Part shown: positions 1-8,650 of the stretch, piece by piece
Layout of the letters: every line of letters starts with the position of its first letter
Position numbering within the stretch: the first letter of the stretch is position 1
Assembly (NCBI RefSeq): GCF_004795895.1
Contig: NZ_CP039250.1
Coordinates: forward strand, 3,658,001-3,722,000
DNA length: 64,000 nucleotides
Reading direction: 5' to 3'
DNA from: Sphingopyxis sp. PAMC25046
GTDB taxonomy: Bacteria; Pseudomonadota; Alphaproteobacteria; Sphingomonadales; Sphingomonadaceae
The notes under the pieces: model-generated
Databases searched by the model: none
Told to the model about the DNA's origin: nothing
Seen by the model: only the letters and a program-made list of their open reading frames with translations
Program-made: the position numbers and the translations under genes

Positions 1-266
1 TGCAGCGCCATCATATCCATCGTCACGCCGACCGTGTGCGGCAGGCCGTAAATCACCTGCGCCAGCGAATCGCCGACGAGCAGCATGTCGCAATGCGGGT
101 CGAGCAGCTGCGCCATGCGGACCGTATAGGCGGTCAGCATCACGAGCGGTTCGCCACCCTTGCGCTGGCGAATCCGCGGCACGGTCAGGCGTTTCATCGG
201 CTGCGGCGTCGGATTCGCGCGGCTGGTCGAGGTGTCGAGGGTGAGCGTTTTGGGGAGCGTGGACAT
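1..266 (-). CDS. panB: 3-methyl-2-oxobutanoate hydroxymethyltransferase (partial, N-terminal part)
   Basis: Ketopantoate hydroxymethyltransferase makes ketopantoate from 2-ketoisovalerate and methylene-tetrahydrofolate, the first committed step of pantothenate and CoA synthesis in the cytoplasm. Only about 88 codons lie in the window; the rest runs off the left edge. The visible part holds PanB signatures: [14 protein letters not shown] near residue 25, MLTAYT soon after, and [15 protein letters not shown], whose DS binds the metal. The ATG at 266 precedes a variable Ser/Thr-rich leader of about 20 residues, as is common in alphaproteobacterial PanB. Identity is clear despite truncation. Confidence 0.9.
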   Translation of the reverse strand, partial: MSTLPKTLTLDTSTSRANPTPQPMKRLTVPRIRQRKGGEPLVMLTAYTVRMAQLLDPHCDMLLVGDSLAQVIYGLPHTVGVTMDMMAL

Positions 267-392
267 GGCGCGGGGACTTAGCGCCTAACGATCGTACGCG
301 AAAGCGGCAAAGCCCGACCATGTTATCTTTGATTGACTCAATGTTAAAAATATTATACATAAGGTTCGAATCATATGACATGGAGCTGAGCG

Positions 393-815
393 ATGTCCTT
401 TCGGGAAAAGATTCATTGGGTCACGCTGGTGACGATGATTCTGGCTTTCGGTTGGTATTTCCTCGTTTACCCGTGGCGGATCATCGGGAGCCCGGCGGGG
501 GTGATGGCGACCGCCGGCATGCTGGTGCCCGTGACAATCGCGATCATCGTGGCGATGACCGTCGCGACCGCCTTTCTGGCAATCCGCAGCCCGCGCGAGG
601 TCCATGCGCGCGAGGATGAACGCGACCGCAGCTTCCACATGCGGGGCACGCATTTCGGCTATTATCCGCTCGTCGTCGGCATCTGGATCAACATCTTCCT
701 GATCTTCTGGGGCATGGGGCAGGCCGAGCAGCTCAATCTGATGATCGCGACGCTCGTCCTGGCCGAACTCGTGCGGATCGGTACGCAACTCTATCTCTAT
801 CGCCGGGGCTATTGA
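393..815 (+). CDS. small integral membrane protein, DUF2178-like
   Basis: 140 residues with four likely membrane helices (about 8-27, 38-62, 88-110, 115-132). The loop between helices 2 and 3 has REDERDRSF, an acidic-basic patch resembling the DERE patch of DUF2178-type proteins that often sit beside XRE regulators. A GGAG lies 7 bases before the ATG. It starts a three-gene operon with a shorter relative and an XRE regulator; its N-terminus MSFREK is echoed by MNFREK in the next gene, suggesting duplication. Function unknown; possibly a membrane partner or target of the regulator. Confidence 0.75.
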   Translation: MSFREKIHWVTLVTMILAFGWYFLVYPWRIIGSPAGVMATAGMLVPVTIAIIVAMTVATAFLAIRSPREVHAREDERDRSFHMRGTHFGYYPLVVGIWINIFLIFWGMGQAEQLNLMIATLVLAELVRIGTQLYLYRRGY

Positions 816-854
816 GCCATGGCCTATCTCATCGCAGATGCCGGAGACCACCAG

Positions 855-1028
855 ATGAATTTCCGCGAAAAGACCGCTTGGCTGAACGTCATCGCCATGG
901 TCGCGGCCTACAGCCTCTATTTCGGGCTTCTCCTCTCCGGACGTCCCGCCGGGCGCGCTATCGTCGCGGCCGAGTTGGTGAACAGCGCAGTCGTCCTCCT
1001 CAGCTACCGAAAGGGCTGGCATGGCTAG
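855..1028 (+). CDS. short membrane protein related to the preceding gene
   Basis: 57 residues with two likely membrane helices. The start at 855 is preferred over an in-frame ATG at 819: it has GGAG 9 bases upstream, and it aligns MNFREKTAWLN with MSFREKIHWVT of the preceding protein. It therefore looks like a duplicated and shortened copy of that protein's first half. Its 3' end overlaps the following regulator gene by 8 bases, implying translational coupling. No function can be assigned. Confidence 0.6.
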   Translation: MNFREKTAWLNVIAMVAAYSLYFGLLLSGRPAGRAIVAAELVNSAVVLLSYRKGWHG

Positions 1029-1242
1029 ACCGCCCTTCACCAACGACATCCGCACGCTGCGTTTCCTCGCAGGCGAAATGACGCAGGGCGAACTCGGCGA
1101 CCGCGTCGGCGTCACCCGCCAGACGATCGCGGCGATCGAGCAGGGCAAATATTCCCCGTCGCTCGAGGTCGCCTTCCGCATCGCGCGCGTCTTCGGCAGG
1201 CCGCTCGATACGGTCTTTCAGTGGAACGAAGGCGGCGATTGA
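1021..1242 (+). CDS. small XRE-family transcriptional regulator (YozG-like)
   Basis: 73 residues, almost entirely one helix-turn-helix domain: the LRFLAGEMTQGELGDRVGV scaffold followed by the recognition helix TRQTIAAIEQGKYSPSLEVA, then FGRPLDTVFQW, typical of stand-alone YozG/Cro-like regulators. It overlaps the previous membrane-protein gene by 8 bases. Regulators of this type usually control their own operon with the adjacent membrane proteins; that role is inferred. Family assignment is secure, regulatory target is not. Confidence 0.88.
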   Translation: MARPPFTNDIRTLRFLAGEMTQGELGDRVGVTRQTIAAIEQGKYSPSLEVAFRIARVFGRPLDTVFQWNEGGD

Positions 1243-1260
1243 GACAGCGCGGCCGCGCGG

Positions 1261-1300
1261 GCCCGGACCGGCGCCTCCCCCCGGTGGCGCCGGTCCGGGC
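1261..1300. terminator. bidirectional terminator-like hairpin
   Basis: A perfect 15-bp inverted repeat (1261-1275 and 1286-1300, outer sequence GCCCGGACC/GGTCCGGGC) with a 10-base loop sits exactly between two convergent genes (XRE regulator ending at 1242, aldo/keto reductase ending at 1302). There is no strong T-run, so it may work as a barrier for both transcripts rather than as a classical intrinsic terminator. Confidence 0.6.
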
Positions 1301-1301
1301 T

Positions 1302-2231
1302 TCAGGCTTCGCTCAACGCCGCGAGCTGCCCGTCGCTCAAGTCGAGATCGAGGCTGCCTATCAGTTCGTCGAGCTGCGCCACCGTCGTCGCGCTGGCGAT
1401 CGGTGCGGTGACACCCGGCTGCGCGGCGACCCAGGCGAGCGCGATCTGCGACAGCGTCGCGCCGGTCTCGGCGGCAATGCCGTCCATCACCGCGAGCACC
1501 GCCGGGCCTCTTCCTTCGAGATAGGGTTTGACGCGCGCGCCGCGCGGGCTTTTCCCGAGGTCGTCTGGCTCACGATATTTGCCCGACAGATAGCCCGAGG
1601 CGAGACTGAAATAGGTGACGACGCCCAGCCCCTCGTCGATGCAAAGCTGCTGCAAGGGACCCTCATATTGCGTTCGGTCGATTAGGTTGAGTTCGGGCTG
1701 CATCGCGGTGAAACGCGGCAGACCCTTGTCATCCGCAACGCGCAGTGCCTCCGCCAACCGCTCGGCCGAATAGTTGGACGCGCCGATCGCGCGCACGATG
1801 CCCGCATCGACCAGTTCGGCAAAGGCACCAAGCACCTCGTCGAGCGGCACGTCGGGGTCGTCCTTGTGCGCGAAATAAAGGTCGATGACGTCGGTGCCGA
1901 GCCGGTCGAGCGATCCCTGCACCGCCTCGCGGATCCGTTCGGGCTTGAGGCCGCCGGGCATCATCCCGACCTTGCTCGCGATCAACACCCTGTCGCGCGC
2001 GCCGCTTTCCTTCAGCCATGCGCCCATCATGCTTTCGGATTCGCCGCCCTTGTGCCCAGGGACCCACGCCGAATAGACGTCGGCCGTGTCGATCATCCCG
2101 CCGCCACGCTCGACGAAGCGGTCGAGCACGGCGAAGCTCGCTGCCTTGTCCGCCGTCATGCCGAAGACGTTGCCGCCAAGGACGAAGGGCCGGATCGAGA
2201 GGCCGCTTTGGCCCAGCGCGCGTTCGGTCAT
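1302..2231 (-). CDS. aldo/keto reductase
   Basis: 309-residue cytoplasmic NADPH-dependent oxidoreductase of the AKR superfamily (TIM barrel). Visible landmarks: the N-terminal strand RPFVLGGNVFG, MIDTADVYSAW carrying the catalytic Asp/Tyr pair, IASKVGMM with the catalytic Lys, and IGASNYS of the cofactor region. Length is normal. Its start overlaps the stop of the GDPD gene by 4 bases (ATGA), so it is the last gene of an ArsC-like/GDPD/AKR operon. Substrate cannot be told from sequence. Confidence 0.92.
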   Translation of the reverse strand: MTERALGQSGLSIRPFVLGGNVFGMTADKAASFAVLDRFVERGGGMIDTADVYSAWVPGHKGGESESMMGAWLKESGARDRVLIASKVGMMPGGLKPERIREAVQGSLDRLGTDVIDLYFAHKDDPDVPLDEVLGAFAELVDAGIVRAIGASNYSAERLAEALRVADDKGLPRFTAMQPELNLIDRTQYEGPLQQLCIDEGLGVVTYFSLASGYLSGKYREPDDLGKSPRGARVKPYLEGRGPAVLAVMDGIAAETGATLSQIALAWVAAQPGVTAPIASATTVAQLDELIGSLDLDLSDGQLAALSEA

Positions 2232-3304
2232 CGCGAAACTCCTTTTGCCACCGCGGCCACCGCCTCGCGCGGGTTGTCACTGAACAGGCCATCTATCCCG
2301 GTTGCAAGATAAGCGGTGATCTCGCCCTTCAGGTCGCCATGGCCCGCAGGATTGATACTGGCCTTGCCGCCGAGCGGCAGGAAGTAATTTTCGCGGCGAA
2401 ACGTCCAAGGATGCACTTTGAGCCCCGCGGCGTGGGCGTCGCGCACCAGCGCGGTCGGCTTGTCAAGCCGGCCCAGCGTGGCGCGCGGGATCACCATCGT
2501 CTTGTTCGGGCCGATGCCGTCGGCATAGCCGGCGATCATCTTCAGCCCCGCGGGTGACGCCATGGCGGCATAGCTGGTGCCCGGCCGGTCGGCGGGCCCG
2601 CCGCCCGCGTCCATCAACTGGATCAGCGGCAGGTCGCTCTTTGCGCGCAGGTCGATCAGATTGCCGACCTCGAAACTCTGGATGAACACCGATGCTGTGC
2701 GGCCGCGATAGCCGAAGCGACCCAGCATCGCGAGCAGCGGAGCCTCGTGCGGCAAGCCGATCGAGACGAAATAGCCGGGGTGCTTGGTTTCGGGATAGAC
2801 GCCCACGGGCCGGTCGCGACCCTTGTTCACCTCGGCGAGCAGCGTCAAAATCTCCTCGAAGGTCGGAATCTCGAACTGTCCGTCAAAGTCAGTGCTGCGC
2901 AGCTGCGGCAGGCGTTCGCGCGCGCGCAGCGTCTTCAATTCCGCGAGCGTGAAATCCTCGGTGAACCAGCCCTCGACCTTTTGTCCGTCGATCGTCTTCG
3001 TCGCCTTTCGGCCCGCGAACTCGGGATGATCGGCGACGTCGGTAGTCTCCGAAATCTCGTTCTCATGCCGCGCGACGAGCACGCCGTCCTTGGTCAGCAC
3101 CAGATCGGGCTCGATGAAGTCGGCGCCCTGCTCGATCGCGAGGGCGTAGCTCGCGAGCGTATGCTCGGGCCGCTCGCCCGATGCGCCACGATGCGCGATC
3201 ACGATCGGCGGCTTGCCATCGAGGGTCGGCTGCGCGGTCACGTCGTCAGCCGTGCAGCCCGTGGACAGCATCAGCGCCGCCACAGCCAAAACCGGCCGGA
3301 TCAT
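2228..3304 (-). CDS. glpQ: glycerophosphodiester phosphodiesterase
   Basis: 358 residues. Hydrolyses glycerophosphodiesters from phospholipid turnover to glycerol-3-phosphate and an alcohol. The N-terminal signal ends in LSTGC at residue 17, so it is probably exported and perhaps lipid-anchored, though the lipobox is imperfect. GDPD signatures follow: VIAHRGASGERPEHTLASY with catalytic His and Arg, then GADFIEPDLVLTKDG with metal-binding Glu/Asp, and YPETKHPG later. Length and order fit periplasmic GlpQ. It overlaps the genes on both sides by 4 bases, indicating one coupled operon. Confidence 0.93.
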   Translation of the reverse strand: MIRPVLAVAALMLSTGCTADDVTAQPTLDGKPPIVIAHRGASGERPEHTLASYALAIEQGADFIEPDLVLTKDGVLVARHENEISETTDVADHPEFAGRKATKTIDGQKVEGWFTEDFTLAELKTLRARERLPQLRSTDFDGQFEIPTFEEILTLLAEVNKGRDRPVGVYPETKHPGYFVSIGLPHEAPLLAMLGRFGYRGRTASVFIQSFEVGNLIDLRAKSDLPLIQLMDAGGGPADRPGTSYAAMASPAGLKMIAGYADGIGPNKTMVIPRATLGRLDKPTALVRDAHAAGLKVHPWTFRRENYFLPLGGKASINPAGHGDLKGEITAYLATGIDGLFSDNPREAVAAVAKGVSR

Positions 3305-3651
3305 GCCGCAAACCGCGCCTGCCAGTCCGCCGGCGAAAAGCCGACACTCACGTCGTCACCGGCTTCGACGACCGGCCGCCGGATCATTGCCGGTTGCTCG
3401 AGCATCAACGCCTTCGCCGCGGCGGCGTCGAGCCCCTGCTTCTGCTCGTCGGGCAGCTTGCGAAAGGTCGTTCCGGCCCTATTGAGCAGCTTTTCCCAGC
3501 CCACTGCGTCGATCCAGCCCTGTAGCCGCGCCGCGTCAAGCCCGTCCTTGCGGACGTCGTGAAAGCGGTAGGCGACGCCCTGCTCGTCGAGCCAGCGCCG
3601 CGCCTTCTTCACCGTGTCGCAGTTCGAAATGCCATAGAGAATCATCGTCAT
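3301..3651 (-). CDS. ArsC/Spx-family reductase-like protein (YffB type)
   Basis: 116-residue thioredoxin-fold protein of the ArsC/YffB family. The motif YGISNCDTVKKARRWLDE places the single conserved Cys at residue 11; the KKAR form is typical of the YffB/Spx-like branch rather than true arsenate reductases. C-terminal RRPVVEAGD is also conserved in the family. The start at 3651 is used; an ATG two codons later (3645) is possible. It overlaps the GDPD start by 4 bases. No arsenic genes are nearby, so a general glutathione-linked thiol role is more likely than arsenate resistance. Confidence 0.88.
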   Translation of the reverse strand: MTMILYGISNCDTVKKARRWLDEQGVAYRFHDVRKDGLDAARLQGWIDAVGWEKLLNRAGTTFRKLPDEQKQGLDAAAAKALMLEQPAMIRRPVVEAGDDVSVGFSPADWQARFAA

Positions 3652-3706
3652 GGATCGAAGCCTAGCAGGCCATGATTGCGGATTCGAGGCCGCGAGACGG
3701 ACGCGC

Positions 3707-4384
3707 TCAAGAAATCGGCGGCGGGTCCGCGATGCGGGTGTTCGCGCTGGCGAGTTTGCCGCGGAGCGCGCGTGCGAAGCCCTCGTGGAGGGCACCCGCG
3801 ACCGCTGGATTGGCGGCGAGATAGGCGCGCAGCGCCGTCGCGGGCACGAACCACAGCCGCGCGTTGCTGCCGAGGACGACCGTGCCCGTCGCATGGGCGC
3901 CGTCGAGCGCGGTCGCTTCGCCGATCAACGCGCCGCCCGACAATTTCCCCACCTCGACGCCGTCGCGCAGCACCGCCGCCTGCCCCTCGGCAAGATAGAA
4001 GAGGCTCGGCGCCGCCTGATTCTCGCGGATCAGCACTTCGCCGCGCTTCGCCGAAATCCAGTGCCCCTGGTCGATCAGGTCGCGCGCCGCCCCCGCGCCC
4101 AGCCCCGTGAAATGCTCGCGGCGTAGCGCTTCTTCCTCGGCCGAAAAGCCGATATTCGTTCCGCGCAGCCACAGGCGCGCCAATATGCCGATATTGACCG
4201 CCAATATCGCGAGCACGAGCAGGCTGTAGCCGAGGTCCGACCCGCGAAAGAGCGTCAGCGGCAGTGCGAGGAGGGCGGCCGCGGCGAGGCCGATGCGCGC
4301 ATAGTCGATGCGCACGACGAAGCTCGTCGCCAAAAGGAGCAACAGCGCCCCATAGAGGAACCACGCGGAATCGAAATTCGTCAC
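3707..4384 (-). CDS. membrane protein with cyclic-nucleotide-binding-like domain
   Basis: 225 residues: three membrane helices (about 8-24, 30-48, 54-72), then a beta-roll domain of the cAMP-binding type from about residue 85. The cassette reads GGALIGEATALDGAHATGTVV: the GE is present, but the Arg that normally contacts the cyclic phosphate (RxA) is replaced by an HAT sequence, so nucleotide binding is doubtful. The layout recalls Popeye-like proteins. It stands alone on the minus strand, divergent from the DAHP synthase gene. Role unknown. Confidence 0.75.
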   Translation of the reverse strand: MTNFDSAWFLYGALLLLLATSFVVRIDYARIGLAAAALLALPLTLFRGSDLGYSLLVLAILAVNIGILARLWLRGTNIGFSAEEEALRREHFTGLGAGAARDLIDQGHWISAKRGEVLIRENQAAPSLFYLAEGQAAVLRDGVEVGKLSGGALIGEATALDGAHATGTVVLGSNARLWFVPATALRAYLAANPAVAGALHEGFARALRGKLASANTRIADPPPIS

Positions 4385-4652
4385 AGCCGATCGCTCGCAT
4401 CCCGACCCTGCCCCGCCTTGGAGCCTCGGTCATTGGGTGGTTGACGTTACCGATAGCCAAAAACCTTGGATACGCGCGCCCATCGCCGCTCCAAGATCCG
4501 CAATAAACTATCAGTTCCTGGCCCCGAAGAAAAGCATAGGTGCGCAAATGTCACGATAATGCTAATTTTCCGGTTTGCCCGTTCCGGAAACATTGCTTCG
4601 GGCGGGCATCCGCGCCATGGGGCGCTGGATTCGAAAGCGAAAAGACAAGCAG

Positions 4653-6026
4653 ATGACGAAAAATTGGCAACCGCATAGCTGGCGCTCGCACGAGGCCCGC
4701 CAGCTTCCCACCTATCGCGACGCCGACGCGCTCGCGGCCGCCGAACGCGAGCTCGCAAATTATCCGCCGCTCGTCTTCGCGGGCGAAGCGCGCGAACTGA
4801 CGAGCGAGCTCGCGCGCGTTGCGGAGGGCAAGGCCTTCCTGCTGCAAGGCGGCGACTGCGCCGAAAGCTTTGCAGAATTCCACCCGAACAACATCCGCGA
4901 TACCTTCCGCGTGCTGCTCCAGATGGCGGTCGTGCTGACCTTTGCCTCGAAGATGCCCGTGGTGAAGCTCGGCCGCATGGCGGGCCAGTTCGCCAAGCCG
5001 CGCTCGGCCGACATGGAGGACATCGATGGCGTGTCGCTGCCGAGCTATCGCGGCGACATCATCAACGACATCGCGTTCGAGGAAGCGGGCCGCGAGCCCG
5101 ACCCGGCGCGCATGGTCAAGGCTTATAACCAGTCGGCGGCGACGCTGAACCTGCTGCGCGCCTTCGCGAATGGCGGCTATGCCAATCTGCACCAGGTCAA
5201 CGCCTGGACGCACGACTTCATGGACCGCAGCCCCTGGGCCAAGAAATATCAGGAAACCGCCGCGCGGATTTCCGAAGCGCTCGCCTTCATGGAAGCGTGC
5301 GGCGTGACCCCCGAAACGGTGCCGCAGATCAAGGGCACCAGCTTCTACACCAGCCACGAGGCGCTGCTGCTCCCCTATGAACAGGCGCTCACCCGGCAGG
5401 ACAGCCTGACCGGCGGTTGGTACGACACCTCGGGCCACTTCCTGTGGGTCGGCGACCGCACCCGCTTCGAGGGCTCGGCGCACATCGAGTATCTCCGCGG
5501 GATCGGCAACCCGGTCGGGATGAAGTGCGGGCCGAGCCTCGAGCCCGACGCGCTGCTGCGCCTGCTCGATACGCTCAACCCCAATCATGTCGCGGGCCGC
5601 ATGACGCTGATCACGCGTTACGGCCACGACAAGATCGAGGCGCATCTGCCCAAGCTGGTGCGCGCGGTGAAGGAATCGGGGCATCCGGTCGTCTGGTCAT
5701 GCGACCCGATGCACGGCAATGTCATCAAGACCTCGACCGGGTACAAGACGCGCCCCTTCGAGCGGATCCTCGCCGAAGTGCGCGGCTTCTTCGCCGTGCA
5801 CCGCGCCGAGGGTACGCACGGCGGCGGCATCCATATCGAAATGACCGGCCAGAATGTCACCGAATGCACCGGCGGCGCGATGGACGTGACCCAGATGGAT
5901 CTGGCCGACCGTTACCACACGCATTGTGACCCGCGCCTCAACGCGGGGCAGAGCCTTGAACTGGCGTTCCTGCTCGCCGAGATGCTCAATCAGGAAATGG
6001 CGGACCGGGCGAAGCAGGCGGCGTAA
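4653..6026 (+). CDS. aroG: class II 3-deoxy-7-phosphoheptulonate (DAHP) synthase
   Basis: 457 residues. Condenses phosphoenolpyruvate and erythrose-4-phosphate in the first step of the shikimate pathway. Plant/actinobacterial-type class II signatures: N-terminal [31 protein letters not shown] with the metal-binding Cys, [21 protein letters not shown] and [15 protein letters not shown]. The ATG at 4653 is chosen because homology begins directly after it (MTKNW); further-upstream starts would add unrelated residues. Stand-alone gene; no aromatic-pathway neighbours here. Confidence 0.95.
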   Translation: MTKNWQPHSWRSHEARQLPTYRDADALAAAERELANYPPLVFAGEARELTSELARVAEGKAFLLQGGDCAESFAEFHPNNIRDTFRVLLQMAVVLTFASKMPVVKLGRMAGQFAKPRSADMEDIDGVSLPSYRGDIINDIAFEEAGREPDPARMVKAYNQSAATLNLLRAFANGGYANLHQVNAWTHDFMDRSPWAKKYQETAARISEALAFMEACGVTPETVPQIKGTSFYTSHEALLLPYEQALTRQDSLTGGWYDTSGHFLWVGDRTRFEGSAHIEYLRGIGNPVGMKCGPSLEPDALLRLLDTLNPNHVAGRMTLITRYGHDKIEAHLPKLVRAVKESGHPVVWSCDPMHGNVIKTSTGYKTRPFERILAEVRGFFAVHRAEGTHGGGIHIEMTGQNVTECTGGAMDVTQMDLADRYHTHCDPRLNAGQSLELAFLLAEMLNQEMADRAKQAA

Positions 6027-6045
6027 CAGCTCGTTCGATAAAATA

Positions 6046-6124
6046 ACGTCGCCCCCGCGAAGGCGGGGACCGCTGGCAAGCTTGAGTTAGGCCGATGGCG
6101 GCCCCGCCTTCGCGGGGGCGACGT
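6046..6124. repeat. REP-like inverted repeat, GCGAAGGCGGGG family
   Basis: A perfect 23-bp inverted repeat (6046-6068 and 6102-6124) separated by 33 bases, each arm containing CCCCCGCGAAGGCGGGG or its complement. It lies between convergent genes (DAHP synthase and M28 peptidase). The same CCGCGAAGGCGGG core recurs at 11204-11266, marking a dispersed extragenic palindrome of the kind frequent in sphingomonads. It could also serve as a terminator. Confidence 0.75.
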
Positions 6125-6140
6125 ATATTCTCAGCGCGGA

Positions 6141-7643
6141 TTACTTCCCCGGCCACCGCTTGGTATCGGCAAACGCCCGCCCCAGCGCGACATGCAAATC
6201 GGCATCCTCCGCCGCGCCGCCGAGCGGAATCTTGTCGGAGAAATTGTCGGCCGCCTGATGATAGTCGCTGCCGAGGAAGGCTTCGAGCAGCTTCATGTCC
6301 GAAAAGCTGCCACCGACCATCAGCGACGTCACGCCCTTCGCGCCCAGCGCCCAGCCATCCTGCCGCTGGATGAAGGCATCGGCCTCGCCATCCTCGTCGA
6401 GCGTGCGGCCGAGCTTCGTCGCGACCTCGCGCACCACCGCGTCATAGGTGGGCTTGCCGCGCCCGATCGTCGCCACCGGCGTGCCGCGCGGCGAGATGGC
6501 AATCGTATCGACGTTGAGCGCCACGGTGATGTCGGACAACGGCACCACCGGATGATCGGCGAAATAATGCGCGCCGAGCAGGCCCTTCTCCTCGGCCGTC
6601 GTCGCCATGAAATAAATGTCGCGATCGGGCCGCGCGCCCTTGCCCAGCCGCTTCGCGACCTCGATCAGCACCGCGATCCCGCTCGCATTGTCGACCGCGC
6701 CGTTGCAGATGCGGTCGGCGGCACCTTCGGGTTCGCAGATCCCGAGATGGTCCCAGTGGCCGAGGAACAGCACCGCCTTGCCGTCGGGTTTCGCGCCGGG
6801 CAGCTTGGCGATGATATTGTGGCTGGCAAAGGGGCGGACCGCCGATTGCGCGGTAAAGTCCGCCGTGACCGGCAGCGCGGCACCCTTGTAATCGGGCGAC
6901 TTGGCGGCATCGCGCAGCGCGGCGCTATCCTGTCCTGCCGCCTTGAGCAGCGTGTCGGCAGCTTCGGGCGAGAGAAAACCGCTCACCGGCGCACCCGACT
7001 TGGCGCTGGCAAGGCGAACGGCCTTGCCGCCCGCGCTTTCGCGCAGCGTCGTCCACGGTACCGCATTGGTCGCGATCACCAGCACTGCGCTCGCCCCCGC
7101 ATCCGCCAGCATCTGCCGCCGCTCGCGGTAGCGCGGCAGCTTGTCGCCGAAGGGGGCATTGTCGAACAGCATGATCGCGAGCTTGCCCTTGACCTCGGCA
7201 TTGACCTTGCCCGCGCCGTCGACGCCATAGCCGACGAAAACCACAGGCAGGTCCGCAAGCGCGACCGACGCATCGCGGCCGGTCACGACGATCCCGTCGT
7301 CGCCCAGCGCGACATCGCGGCCGCCCGCCTTGAACGTCGCGCTGCTGCCGAGCGCTTGCGTCTCGACAAAAGGCACCGGCTGAAGCCACGGCGTCGCACT
7401 GCCCGGAACGGCTTCGAGCCCGGCCTTCGCCCATTCGCCGACGACATAGGCGATCGTGCGATCCTCACCCTCGCTGCCGGGCGCGCGGCCCTCGAACGCG
7501 TCGTCCGCCAGTATCTTGATATGCGCCGCAAGCTCGGCCTCGGTGACCGGGGCATCGCCCTTGGCGGGCGCGGCCGAAACGCTCGACGTGAAGGAAAGTA
7601 GGGCGACGGCCGCAATGGCGGCGCGGAAAGAAGCAGCTTTCAT
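6141..7643 (-). CDS. secreted M28-family zinc aminopeptidase
   Basis: 500 residues with a cleavable signal peptide (residues 1-24, ending VSAAP). A PA-type insert (about 120-200) precedes the M28 peptidase core. Di-zinc ligands are visible: GHWDHLG, GAVDNASG (Asp), TAEEKGLLG (catalytic and ligand Glu), ALNVDTI (Asp) and the distal His in SDYHQAADN. The start at 7643 gives a clean signal peptide; a longer form would add six residues before it. Likely a periplasmic or outer-surface aminopeptidase. Exact specificity unknown. Confidence 0.9.
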   Translation of the reverse strand: MKAASFRAAIAAVALLSFTSSVSAAPAKGDAPVTEAELAAHIKILADDAFEGRAPGSEGEDRTIAYVVGEWAKAGLEAVPGSATPWLQPVPFVETQALGSSATFKAGGRDVALGDDGIVVTGRDASVALADLPVVFVGYGVDGAGKVNAEVKGKLAIMLFDNAPFGDKLPRYRERRQMLADAGASAVLVIATNAVPWTTLRESAGGKAVRLASAKSGAPVSGFLSPEAADTLLKAAGQDSAALRDAAKSPDYKGAALPVTADFTAQSAVRPFASHNIIAKLPGAKPDGKAVLFLGHWDHLGICEPEGAADRICNGAVDNASGIAVLIEVAKRLGKGARPDRDIYFMATTAEEKGLLGAHYFADHPVVPLSDITVALNVDTIAISPRGTPVATIGRGKPTYDAVVREVATKLGRTLDEDGEADAFIQRQDGWALGAKGVTSLMVGGSFSDMKLLEAFLGSDYHQAADNFSDKIPLGGAAEDADLHVALGRAFADTKRWPGK

Positions 7644-7744
7644 GGGCGCGCGGCATGACATTTCCGCCGCAAGCAGGCAAGGCGGTTCGTCGAACGACGA
7701 ACGGCGGGTCTATGAGCCCCTCCCCTGAAAGAGAGGGCCGTTAG

Positions 7745-8566
7745 CTACCGCCCCGCCCGCGCCAGCAACGCCCTTGCCGCCGCGACGTGCATATCCTCGA
7801 TCATCCGGCCGTCGTGCCGCTGCGCCCCGCCCGTTGCCCCGGCGACGAGCGCCTCCGCCGCCGCGATCTCGCGCTCCGACGGCGCGAAGGCGATGTTGCA
7901 CGGGTCGACCTGCGACGGGTGGATCAGCGTCTTGCCATCGAAGCCGAGCCGGCGTCCTTCCGCAGCCTCGGTCGCGAAACCCGCAGCGTCGTCGATCGCG
8001 TTATAAACGCCGTCGAAAGCCCAGACCTCGCCCGCGCGCGCCGCGAGTATGATCGCTTGAATCGCATGGCTCATCGCGCCGCGGTCCATGCCATCGGGCA
8101 GCTTGAGTTCGTGCGCCAGATCGTTGAGCCCCGCGATCAGACCCGTCACGGCGGGATCGGCGGCGATATCGCGCGCGGCATAGATCGACACGGGCGTTTC
8201 GATCATCGCGAGGATGGGCAGGCCAAGATCGCACAGCGGGTCGAGATCAGGCGGCGCATCGACCTTCGGTAGCACGACGGCATCCAGCGCCAATCCGGCG
8301 AGCGCGGCGATGTCGTCGGCCTGCTCGGCGCTGCCCGTCGCATTGACGCGCACCGCGACGCGCTTGCCCGGAAAGCCCGCTGTCACCGCGCCGCGCATCG
8401 CCTCACGCGCCTCGGCCTTGCGATCGGCGGGCACCGCATCCTCCAGATCGATGATCAGCATGTCGGCGGTAAGCCCGCCCGCCTTTTCGAGCGCGCGCGC
8501 ATTCGATCCCGGAACATAGAGCAAGGAGCGCGGCGGATAGTCGGCGGAATAGTCGCTTGGGGTCAT
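7745..8566 (-). CDS. HpcH/HpaI aldolase/citrate lyase family CoA-ester lyase
   Basis: 273-residue TIM-barrel enzyme of the CitE-like family, probably cleaving a 3-hydroxyacyl-CoA such as malyl- or citramalyl-CoA. Motifs: RSLLYVPGSNARALEKA at the N-terminus, DMLIIDLEDAVPADRK with the metal ligand, VAVRVNATGS, LPKVDAP, MIETPVSI and GKTLIHPSQVDPCN. The start at 8566 gives normal family length; it is divergent from the band-7 gene across 84 bases. Substrate is inferred only at family level. Confidence 0.9.
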   Translation of the reverse strand: MTPSDYSADYPPRSLLYVPGSNARALEKAGGLTADMLIIDLEDAVPADRKAEAREAMRGAVTAGFPGKRVAVRVNATGSAEQADDIAALAGLALDAVVLPKVDAPPDLDPLCDLGLPILAMIETPVSIYAARDIAADPAVTGLIAGLNDLAHELKLPDGMDRGAMSHAIQAIILAARAGEVWAFDGVYNAIDDAAGFATEAAEGRRLGFDGKTLIHPSQVDPCNIAFAPSEREIAAAEALVAGATGGAQRHDGRMIEDMHVAAARALLARAGR

Positions 8567-8650
8567 GCGCTTTTCTGTGGCGCAACCCTGACGTTGCCGC
8601 AATAAGGAAGCGGGTTTGCAGAGACGCAATTTGCAAAGAGGGGATGATCG

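Noticed and set aside
4551..5684. Long minus-strand reading frame (about 377 codons) opposite DAHP synthase.
   Set aside because: Mirrors a highly conserved coding gene in GC-rich DNA; composition is low-complexity Arg/Ala/His without a domain or ribosome site.
6192..7601. 469-codon plus-strand frame opposite the M28 peptidase.
   Set aside because: Typical antisense shadow in high-GC DNA: Arg-rich, no motif, no start signal, while the opposite strand has all zinc ligands.
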